From Alphaproteobacteria bacterium (GTDB lineage: Bacteria > Pseudomonadota > Alphaproteobacteria > Rhodobacterales > Rhodobacteraceae), in contig JAURMY010000045.1 of assembly GCA_030830465.1 (NCBI GenBank), forward strand, positions 1 to 6,939: a DNA stretch of 6,939 nucleotides. Direction: 5' to 3'. Under the pieces are notes generated by a model. The model made no database searches. It worked only from the letters and a program-made list of their open reading frames with translations, and was not told the origin of the DNA. The number at the start of each line of letters is the position of its first letter. Positions within the stretch are counted from its first letter, which is position 1. Positions 1 to 5,341 of this stretch are shown here, in pieces. Position numbers and translations under genes: made by a program.

Positions 1-37
1 GGCGCAGCTTGTGGAAACCGGAATGCCCGCGCGCTGA
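1..37 (+). CDS. 3' end of an upstream M20-family amidohydrolase paralogue (partial)
   Basis: Reading from base 2, the frame gives AQLVETGMPAR followed by TGA at 35-37. The complete M20 amidohydrolase downstream ends ATLVETAMPAA, so 8 of the 11 visible C-terminal residues are identical and the stop falls at the same place. Base 1 (g) also fits the third base of the Trp codon found at that position in the downstream gene. The simplest reading is a tandem duplicate of the amidohydrolase, of which only the tail is in the window. The stop lies 18 bp before the next ATG, which fits co-transcription. Only 11 codons are visible, so the family assignment rests entirely on similarity to the neighbour. 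Confidence 0.7.
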   Translation, partial: AQLVETGMPAR

Positions 38-44
38 TCTGAAC

Positions 45-49
45 AGGAG
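45..49 (+). promoter_or_regulatory. Ribosome binding site of the M20 amidohydrolase
   Basis: AGGAG sits 6 bases before the ATG at 56, in the 18-bp gap after the preceding stop codon. This good Shine-Dalgarno match at proper spacing fixes the start of the amidohydrolase gene. Confidence 0.8.
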
Positions 50-55
50 AAAAAC

Positions 56-1228
56 ATGCCCCATATCAACCGCTTTGCCGATCTTCATGCCGAAATCACC
101 GAATGGCGGCGCGATCTGCACGAGAACCCGGAACTGCTGTTTGACACGTTCCGCACCTCGGGCATCGTTGAGGAAAAACTGAAGGCGTTCGGCTGTGACA
201 CGGTGAAAACCGGTATCGGCCGCACCGGCGTTGTCGGGGTGATCCACGGCAAAACCAACATATCGGGCAAGGTGATCGGCTTGCGTGCGGATATGGACGC
301 GCTGCCGATTTTTGAAGCGACCGGGCTTGATTACAAAACAGAAACCGAAGGCAAGATGCATGCCTGCGGGCATGACGGCCATACCGCAATGTTGCTGGGG
401 GCGGCGAAATATCTGGCCGAAACCCGGAATTTTGACGGCACCGCCGTGGTCATTTTTCAGCCTGCCGAAGAAGGCGGCGGCGGTGGCGATGAAATGGTCA
501 AGGACGGCATGATGGAGGATTTCGGCATTCAGGAAGTTTACGGCATGCATAATATGCCGGGCTTTCCGGTGGGTCATTTCGCGATCCGGCCCGGTGCGTT
601 TTTTGCAGCGGCGGACAAATTCACCATTCACGTGGAAGGCAAGGGCGGTCACGCGGCCAAGCCGCATGACAGTATCGACACGACGCTTGTCGCATCGCAG
701 ATCGTCGTCGCCCTGCAGTCAATCGCGTCGCGCAATGCTGATCCCTTGAAATCATTGGTGATTTCGGTCACGTCCTTTCGCACGGAAAGCGACGCCTATA
801 ACGTGATCCCGCAGCATGTGGAACTGCGCGGCACGGTGCGGACCATGGATAAGGGCGTGCAGGATATGGCCGAGGCGAATATTTCGCGTGTGGCCGAAGC
901 CACTGCCGAAGCTTTCGGGGCCAAGGCGACGGTCGCCTATGAGCGCGGCTATCCGGTGATGGAAAACGCTGAACAGCAGACGGCGTTTGCGGTCGAGGTT
1001 GCGCGCAAAGTCGCGGGTGAAGGCAAGGTGATCGACAATGCGCCGCAGATCATGGGCGCCGAGGATTTCGCTTATATGCTGAACGCCCGGCCCGGGGCCT
1101 ATATTCTGGTGGGCAATGGCGACACGCCGATGTGCCACCATCCGGCCTATAACTTTGATGACGAAGCGATTCCGGCGGGGTGTTCTTACTGGGCGACTTT
1201 GGTGGAAACCGCGATGCCCGCAGCCTGA
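56..1228 (+). CDS. M20D-family metal-dependent amidohydrolase (hippurate hydrolase / N-acyl-amino-acid hydrolase type)
   Basis: This 390-residue protein has the usual length for M20D peptidases, which hydrolyse amide bonds of N-acyl or N-aroyl amino acids using a two-metal centre. Visible motifs are GLRADMDALPI (75-85), ACGHDGH (103-109), PAEEG (136-140), MHNMPG (164-169), GGHAAKPH (197-204) in the lid/dimerisation domain, MGAEDFAY (333-340) and CHHPAYNF (360-367). By family analogy the likely metal ligands are Cys104, His106, Glu139, His165 and a His of the CHHP motif, with Glu138 as catalytic base. All are present, so the enzyme should be active. There is no signal peptide, so it is cytoplasmic. 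The gene follows the tail of a close paralogue by 18 bp and converges on the molybdenum hydroxylase operon. Substrate is not predictable: hippurate, N-acyl amino acids and auxin-conjugate-like amides are all possible for this family. The family call is very secure; the substrate is unknown. Confidence 0.93.
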   Translation: MPHINRFADLHAEITEWRRDLHENPELLFDTFRTSGIVEEKLKAFGCDTVKTGIGRTGVVGVIHGKTNISGKVIGLRADMDALPIFEATGLDYKTETEGKMHACGHDGHTAMLLGAAKYLAETRNFDGTAVVIFQPAEEGGGGGDEMVKDGMMEDFGIQEVYGMHNMPGFPVGHFAIRPGAFFAAADKFTIHVEGKGGHAAKPHDSIDTTLVASQIVVALQSIASRNADPLKSLVISVTSFRTESDAYNVIPQHVELRGTVRTMDKGVQDMAEANISRVAEATAEAFGAKATVAYERGYPVMENAEQQTAFAVEVARKVAGEGKVIDNAPQIMGAEDFAYMLNARPGAYILVGNGDTPMCHHPAYNFDDEAIPAGCSYWATLVETAMPAA

Positions 1229-1231
1229 ACA

Positions 1232-1258
1232 GAGGGTCGCGCAAGGCGCGCGGCCCTC
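1232..1258 (+). terminator. GC-rich hairpin, probable terminator of the amidohydrolase gene
   Basis: An 11-bp stem pairs 1232-1242 with 1248-1258 around the loop AAGGC, starting 4 bases after the stop codon. One pair (1237/1253) is a G-U wobble in the plus-strand RNA but would be an A-C mismatch in the minus-strand RNA, so the hairpin favours the plus-strand transcript. The following tract (GGCGAGGTTATTTG) is only moderately T-rich, so this is a less classic intrinsic terminator. Confidence 0.6.
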
Positions 1259-1296
1259 GGCGAGGTTATTTGCAGAACAAAGGAACGGTGGCCTTT

Positions 1297-1314
1297 GGGC
1301 GGATTTATCCGCCC
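1297..1314 (-). terminator. Perfect palindromic hairpin over the end of the MoaD-like gene
   Basis: GGGCGGAT at 1297-1304 is the exact inverse of ATCCGCCC at 1307-1314; in RNA this gives a 7-bp stem with a 4-base loop. It contains the last codons (Gly-Gly) and the TAA stop of the minus-strand MoaD-like gene. It sits in the gap between two converging transcription units, so it could help end or protect the minus-strand operon mRNA. No U-tract follows on either strand, so the terminator label is tentative. It may simply reflect the codons for the conserved Gly-Gly tail. Confidence 0.35.
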
Positions 1315-1550
1315 ACCATGAGCGGCATCAGCACGACTTCGCTGTCGGGTCTGACCGGGGTGAACCAGCTGTCTTTGTAGATCAGCCCGTCGATTGCAAG
1401 CGATACCCCCCGGTCGATTTGTTGGGTCAGACCGGGGTAGTCGCGTTTCAGCGCGTTCAGGACTTCGATGAAGGTCGAGGCATCAACCTCGACCTCGGAT
1501 TTTCCGTCGGTGGCGTCGCGCAGGGATCCCCAGACCGTCACCTTGACCAT
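1305..1550 (-). CDS. MoaD/ThiS-like small sulfur-carrier protein
   Basis: This 81-residue protein has a beta-grasp, ubiquitin-like pattern: it opens with VKVTVWGSLRDA, has a central helix near residues 27-39, an IDG turn at 53-55, and ends EVVLMPLMVGG. The terminal Gly80-Gly81 is the hallmark of MoaD, ThiS and relatives, where it is adenylated and converted to a thiocarboxylate that donates sulfur. MoaD proteins are normally about 80 residues, so it is full length. It starts 4 bp after the stop of the molybdenum hydroxylase catalytic subunit, behind a weak AAAGG ribosome site, and is the last gene of that operon. A role in supplying sulfur for the molybdopterin cofactor of its neighbour is plausible. 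It could instead be a specialised sulfur carrier unrelated to MoaD's usual task. No MoaE, MoeB or XdhC partner is visible here. Confidence 0.85.
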   Translation of the reverse strand: MVKVTVWGSLRDATDGKSEVEVDASTFIEVLNALKRDYPGLTQQIDRGVSLAIDGLIYKDSWFTPVRPDSEVVLMPLMVGG

Positions 1551-1554
1551 TGTC

Positions 1555-3795
1555 TCAGCCTTTGGACTTGATCGCCTTCAGGATGCGCGGCGGTGACATT
1601 GGCAATTCGGACATGCGAACGCCGATGGCGTGGGAGACCGCGTTGGAAATCGCGGCCAAGGGCGGCACGATGCCGGTTTCGCCCACGCCGCGCACCCCGT
1701 AAGGATGACCGGGATTGGGGATTTCCAGGATCACGGTGTCGATTTTCGGCAGGTCCGAGGCCACGGGAATGCGGTAATCCAGGAAGCCGGCGTTCTGCAG
1801 CCGACCGTCAGTGCCATAGATATATTCCTCGTTCAGCGCCCAGCCGATGCCCTGCACCGCACCGCCCTGCATCTGGCCTTCGACGTAATCCGGGTGGATC
1901 GCCTTGCCTGCATCCTGCAGCACGGTATAGCGCAGCACGGTGGTGTAACCGGTTTCCGGGTCCACCTCCAGGTCGCAGATATGAACGCCAAAGCTGACGC
2001 CCGCCCCTTCGGCCATGGTTTCGTGATGGCCGACAATCGGGCCGCCGGTTTTGGTGCAGGTCGCGCCGAATTCCTCGATGGTGATCGGCTCGTGGTTGCC
2101 GGCATTGTGGCCGGTGGCGCGGGCGGCGCCGTTTTCCCAGGCGACCGCTTCTTCGGGAATGCCCCAAAGCTTGGCGGCGCGGGCGCACATTTCCTTTTTC
2201 GCGGCACGGGCGGCTTTGATCGTGGCCAGGCCAACGGCAAAGGTCACGCGGCTGCCATGGGTCACTTCGTTATGGCCCAGGCTGGCCGTATCGGCGACGA
2301 TGGTGCGCACCTTTTCATAAGGAATGCCCAGTTCTTCGGCCGCCATCATCGACATCGCCGCGCGCGAGCCGCCGATATCGGGGTTGCCTTCGACAAGGGT
2401 GACCGAGCCGTCAAAGTCAATCGCCAGCGACACGGCGGTTTCACCGCCGAAATTGAACCAGAAACCGTTGGAAATGCCGCGTCCCTGATTGGGGCCGAGC
2501 GGTGCCGTGTAATGCGGATGCTTTTTCGCGGCTTCCAGCAGCGGGATCAGGCCAATCTCGTCATAAGTCGGGCCATAAGAGGATTTCGTTCCCTTCTTGG
2601 CCGCGTTTTTCAGGCGGGTGTCAATCGGATCAAGCCCAAGTTTGAGGCACAGCTCGTCCATCACCGCCTCGACCGCATAGGTCGATTGCGGCGAACCGGG
2701 GGCGCGATAGGCCGCCTGCAACGGGCGGTTGGTCAGCACGTTCAGGCCCTGCGCTTTCAGGGCCGCGCAGTCATAAGAGGCGAAAGCGCATTGCGCGCCG
2801 GGATAGTGGGTGTCGCTGGGCCAGGCGCCGCCCTCATAGCGGATCAGGGCATAACCGGCGGTCATTTTGCCGTCTTTCGTCATGCCGATCTTGACATCGG
2901 TCATCGAGGCGACGGTCGGGCCCGAGGCTTTGAACACCTCGTCGCGGGTCATCACCAGCTTGACCGGGCGACCGGTTTTTTGCGACAGCAACAGCGCGAC
3001 CGGTTCGATGAAAACCGTGGTCTTGCCCCCAAAGCCGCCACCGATTTCCGAGGCGATCACCCGCAGCGCGCTTTGGTCCATGTTCATGATCTTGGAACAC
3101 AGGTTGCGCACCTGAAAGTGCCCCTGGGTACAGCACCACAGATCGGCGCGGCCATCATTGCCAACCGATGCAAGGCAGGCATGGGGTTCAATATAACCCT
3201 GATGGGTGGACGAGGTCTTGAAGGTCCGTTCAACGATCAGATCGGCCTTGGCAAAGCCCGCGTCGATATCGCCGTGGCCGAATTCGCACCAGCCGGTGGT
3301 ATTGTCCGAGAACTGCGCCGGGGCCTTTTTGTGGCGCAGACCCGCTTGCACCAGCGGCGCCCCCGGTTTGATCGAGGTTTCGATGTCGGTCACATGGGGC
3401 AGTACCTCATATTTGACCTTGATCAGCTTCAAAGCCTTGCGGGCAATGGCGGCCGTCGTGGCGGCGACCGCTGCAACCGCATGGCCGTCATACATGGCGG
3501 TGCCACGGGCCAGACAGTGATCCTGAACGTCCTGAACTTCGGTGCCGGTGCCGGGGAAATCGTCCGATGTCACAACCGCTTTGACCCCGGCAAGCGCCCT
3601 GGCCGCCGAGGCGTCGATCGAAACGATCCGGGCATGGGCATGGGGCGAGCGCAGCAATTTGGCGTGCAGCATGCCCGGCAACGAGAAATCAGCTCCGTAT
3701 TGGGCGCGTCCGGTGACTTTGTCGATGCCATCCTGGCGGACCGGGCGGGTGCCGACAACGGTGAAGTCGCGTTTGCTGTATTCATCAAAAGCCAT
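1555..3795 (-). CDS. Molybdenum hydroxylase (xanthine dehydrogenase family), molybdopterin-binding catalytic subunit
   Basis: This 746-residue protein is the large subunit of a three-component molybdenum hydroxylase, which uses water as oxygen source to hydroxylate or oxidise a substrate and passes electrons to the iron-sulfur and FAD subunits. An aldehyde oxidase/xanthine dehydrogenase hammerhead domain (about residues 20-130) is followed by the cofactor-binding domains (about 140-740). Signature motifs are GGGFGG (252-257), AYRAPGSPQ (362-370), GSR (514-516), GQMQGGAVQGIGWAL (640-653) and GVGETG (703-708). Glu706 corresponds to the essential catalytic glutamate of the family. The active-site loop is AYRAPG, not the AYxCSFR of form I CO dehydrogenase, so this is not a classical CoxL. 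No Tat signal is seen, so it is cytoplasmic. GGGGAG lies 7 bases upstream of the ATG, which is 2 bp after the stop of the iron-sulfur gene. Substrate is unknown; purine, aromatic-CoA, N-heterocycle and aldehyde oxidations all occur among relatives. Confidence 0.93.
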   Translation of the reverse strand: MAFDEYSKRDFTVVGTRPVRQDGIDKVTGRAQYGADFSLPGMLHAKLLRSPHAHARIVSIDASAARALAGVKAVVTSDDFPGTGTEVQDVQDHCLARGTAMYDGHAVAAVAATTAAIARKALKLIKVKYEVLPHVTDIETSIKPGAPLVQAGLRHKKAPAQFSDNTTGWCEFGHGDIDAGFAKADLIVERTFKTSSTHQGYIEPHACLASVGNDGRADLWCCTQGHFQVRNLCSKIMNMDQSALRVIASEIGGGFGGKTTVFIEPVALLLSQKTGRPVKLVMTRDEVFKASGPTVASMTDVKIGMTKDGKMTAGYALIRYEGGAWPSDTHYPGAQCAFASYDCAALKAQGLNVLTNRPLQAAYRAPGSPQSTYAVEAVMDELCLKLGLDPIDTRLKNAAKKGTKSSYGPTYDEIGLIPLLEAAKKHPHYTAPLGPNQGRGISNGFWFNFGGETAVSLAIDFDGSVTLVEGNPDIGGSRAAMSMMAAEELGIPYEKVRTIVADTASLGHNEVTHGSRVTFAVGLATIKAARAAKKEMCARAAKLWGIPEEAVAWENGAARATGHNAGNHEPITIEEFGATCTKTGGPIVGHHETMAEGAGVSFGVHICDLEVDPETGYTTVLRYTVLQDAGKAIHPDYVEGQMQGGAVQGIGWALNEEYIYGTDGRLQNAGFLDYRIPVASDLPKIDTVILEIPNPGHPYGVRGVGETGIVPPLAAISNAVSHAIGVRMSELPMSPPRILKAIKSKG

Positions 3796-3797
3796 GA

Positions 3798-4274
3798 TTA
3801 TGCTCCCCGCATTTCAGCCGCGGCATCCATGACCGCATTGATGATCTTGTCATAGCCGGTGCAGCGGCACAGATTGCCGGCCAGCCAGTAGCGTGCCTCG
3901 GTTTCGGTCGGGTTCGGGTTCTTGGCCAGCAGCGCCTTGCTGGCGATCAGAACACCGGGGGTGCAGATGCCGCACTGAAGCGCGCCATGTTCCAGGAACT
4001 TGCGCTGCAGCGGGTGCAGCTCGTCGCCGGTGGCCATGCCTTCAATGGTGGACACTTCGGCCCCTTCAGCTTCGGCCCCAAGGACCAGACAGGAACAGAC
4101 CAGTCGCCCGTTGACGGTGACCGAACAGGCCCCGCAATCGCCGGTGCCGCAGCCTTCCTTGGCGCCGGTCATTTGCAGGCGGTCGCGTAAAACCTCCAGC
4201 AGGGATTCATCGGGTTCACAAACGAAATCCACGGCATCGCCGTTCAGGGTGGTGCTGACTTTGATCGAGCTCAT
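3798..4274 (-). CDS. Molybdenum hydroxylase [2Fe-2S] small subunit
   Basis: This 158-residue protein has the standard length for the iron-sulfur subunit that carries electrons from the molybdenum site to FAD. The N-terminal plant-ferredoxin-like domain has Cys42, Cys47, Cys50 (GCGTGDCGAC) and Cys62 for the first cluster. The C-terminal helical domain has CGIC (Cys101, Cys104) and CRC (Cys136, Cys138) for the second. All eight ligands are present. Cys60 is an additional cysteine in VCSC, where many relatives have another residue before the ligand. The start codon overlaps the stop of the FAD subunit gene as ATGA, and a strong AGGAGG at 4281-4286 lies 7 bases upstream (TAA stop at 3798-3800, 2 bp before the next ATG). 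There is no signal peptide. The subunit assignment is secure. Confidence 0.95.
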   Translation of the reverse strand: MSSIKVSTTLNGDAVDFVCEPDESLLEVLRDRLQMTGAKEGCGTGDCGACSVTVNGRLVCSCLVLGAEAEGAEVSTIEGMATGDELHPLQRKFLEHGALQCGICTPGVLIASKALLAKNPNPTETEARYWLAGNLCRCTGYDKIINAVMDAAAEMRGA

Positions 4275-5134
4275 TTTTGGCCTCCTGCGCGGTCATAGGC
4301 GATTTTGGCGGCGCGGCGTGCCAGAACGCCGGCGACCTCGGTGCGGAACTCAACCGTGCCGCGTTTGTCGGAAATGGGTTTACAGGCTGCGGCGCAGGCG
4401 GCTTCCAGTTTGGCCAAAGCCGCGTCATCCAGTTTGGTGCCGATGATGGCTTTGGCCGCAGCCTTGACCAGCAAAACGGTCGGTGCGACCGCGCCCAGGG
4501 CGACGCGGGCATCGGTGACGGTGCCGGATTTGTCCAGGCTGAGGCTGACGCCCGCCGAGCAGACCGCGATATCCATTTCGGTGCGCGGAATGAAGCGCAG
4601 ATAGGCGTCGCCTGCGCGGGCGGGGCGCTTGGGCAGGTCAATCGAGGTGATGAACTCGCCCTTGGCCAGCGAGGTTTTGCCCGGGCTGACGGGAATGTCC
4701 TGCACCTTGGCCTTCCGCTTGCCGTTCGGGCCGTGGATGTTGGCCACGGCATCCGCCGCGACCATCGCCGGCACCGAGTCTCCGGCGGGCGAGGCGTTGC
4801 ACAGATTGCCCGCCATCGTGCAGCGGCCCTGCACCTGGGTGGACCCGATCAGTTCAAAAGCTTCAACCACACCCGGCCACATGGCACAGACGCCCGCATG
4901 TTCGCCCAGTTCGGCACCGGATACGGCAGCCCCGATGCGGAACCCGCCCTTGTGGCTGGCGATGTCCTTCATCCCTTTGATATGTTTGATGTCCACCAGC
5001 AGATCAGGTTCGATCATACCGGATTTCATCTGTACCAGAATATCGGTTCCACCGGCCAGAACACGGGCAATACCCGTGCAGTCGGCCAAAAGGCTGGAGG
5101 CCTTTTTTGCGTTGGTAGGGGCGGCGTATTGCAT
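4271..5134 (-). CDS. Molybdenum hydroxylase FAD-binding medium subunit
   Basis: This 287-residue protein matches the medium-subunit length (about 280-300). It binds FAD and passes electrons from the iron-sulfur subunit to an external acceptor. The two flavin-binding motifs are AGGTD (27-31) and TMAGNLCNASPAGDS (106-120), followed by the CO-dehydrogenase flavoprotein C-terminal domain (about 180-285). I chose the ATG at 5134, giving MQYAAPTNAKKA, because family members start just here and a GAAGGG ribosome site lies 6 bases upstream. The frame can be extended upstream only to a TTG at 5209, adding 25 residues unlike the family. Cysteines are at 19, 83, 105, 112, 192, 247 and 251. The cluster of four expected for the 4Fe-4S insertion of 4-hydroxybenzoyl-CoA reductase HcrB is absent. 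This is the first gene of the operon, divergent from the AMP-ligase. The subunit call is secure. Confidence 0.94.
   Translation of the reverse strand: MQYAAPTNAKKASSLLADCTGIARVLAGGTDILVQMKSGMIEPDLLVDIKHIKGMKDIASHKGGFRIGAAVSGAELGEHAGVCAMWPGVVEAFELIGSTQVQGRCTMAGNLCNASPAGDSVPAMVAADAVANIHGPNGKRKAKVQDIPVSPGKTSLAKGEFITSIDLPKRPARAGDAYLRFIPRTEMDIAVCSAGVSLSLDKSGTVTDARVALGAVAPTVLLVKAAAKAIIGTKLDDAALAKLEAACAAACKPISDKRGTVEFRTEVAGVLARRAAKIAYDRAGGQK
4281..4286 (-). promoter_or_regulatory. Ribosome binding site of the [2Fe-2S] subunit gene
   Basis: On the minus strand this is a perfect AGGAGG, lying inside the last codons of the FAD subunit gene and 6 bases before the ATG at 4274. Together with the ATGA overlap it indicates translational coupling of the two subunits. 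Confidence 0.8.
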
Positions 5135-5140
5135 GTGGGT

Positions 5141-5146
5141 CCCTTC
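5141..5146 (-). promoter_or_regulatory. Ribosome binding site deciding the FAD subunit start
   Basis: On the minus strand GAAGGG lies 6 bases before the ATG at 5134. This supports that start over the upstream TTG at 5209, near which no comparable site is evident. Confidence 0.65.
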
Positions 5147-5164
5147 TTTGACGAATGCCGTATG

Positions 5165-5180
5165 GCCCGCTGCGGCGGGC
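5165..5180 (-). other. Short GC hairpin in the leader of the Mo-hydroxylase operon
   Basis: GCCCGC (5165-5170) and GCGGGC (5175-5180) form a perfect 6-bp stem around a 4-base loop, about 30 bases upstream of the FAD subunit start codon. It would be in the 5' leader if transcription starts further upstream. It may be a regulatory stem-loop or protein site, or a chance structure in GC-rich DNA. Confidence 0.3.
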
Positions 5181-5341
5181 GACTCCTTGGCCAGAGCATG
5201 ACCAGTCAAATCGGGGAATTCAAGCCGTAGTGTCGGTTTCCTTTTGAAAACATCCCGCCCGCTGGCGATTGGGGTTGAACGTGGCGGCCTGCGCCGTCAA
5301 TCTGAGGCTATGGTCGCATTCAGGCAAATTTCGGTGGTGCC

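Larger units (their letters stand above)
5135..5341. promoter_or_regulatory. Divergent intergenic region between the Mo-hydroxylase operon and the acyl-CoA ligase gene
   Basis: These 207 bp lie between two divergently transcribed genes and must hold the promoter of the minus-strand operon and probably that of the ligase. A weak minus-strand candidate is TTGAAT (5218-5223), a 17-bp spacer and CATGCT (5195-5200), which matches the -10 consensus at only 3 of 6 positions. On the plus strand TTGAAC (5275-5280) could be a -35 box, but no convincing -10 follows. The stretch also contains the hairpin GCCCGC-TGCG-GCGGGC (5165-5180). I found no clear operator palindrome or riboswitch. The promoter boxes are guesses; the divergent arrangement is certain. 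Confidence 0.5.

Noticed and set aside
475..490. GGC/GGT run in the amidohydrolase gene, a possible simple repeat
   Set aside because: It encodes the Gly-rich stretch after PAEE that is common in M20D enzymes and is not a repeat tract.
1116..1571. A 151-residue plus-strand frame running from the amidohydrolase end across the gap and over the MoaD-like gene
   Set aside because: It overlaps two real genes in other frames, crosses the terminator hairpin and shows no family features.
1630..3855. A 741-residue open frame on the plus strand, opposite the molybdenum hydroxylase large subunit
   Set aside because: It is antisense to a gene with clear catalytic motifs. Its predicted protein is rich in Gly, His, Arg and Asp without recognisable domains, as expected when a GC-rich gene's opposite strand lacks stop codons.
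1555..5134. Assignment as aerobic CO dehydrogenase (coxMSL)
   Set aside because: The large subunit has AYRAPG in place of the AYxCSFR active-site loop of form I CoxL, so naming it cox would be misleading.
4271..5134. Assignment of the complex as 4-hydroxybenzoyl-CoA reductase because of the nearby CoA ligase
   Set aside because: HcrB carries an extra 4Fe-4S-binding insertion with four cysteines. Here there is no cysteine between residues 112 and 192, and the length is that of ordinary FAD subunits.
5135..5209. An N-terminal extension of the FAD subunit to a TTG start at 5209
   Set aside because: The extra 25 residues do not resemble the family, which starts at about MQYAAP. The ATG at 5134 has its own ribosome binding site, and the extension would occupy the likely promoter area.
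4277..5230. A 317-residue open frame on the plus strand, opposite the FAD subunit
   Set aside because: Same antisense artefact: no motif is visible, and the opposite strand encodes both flavin-binding motifs in frame.
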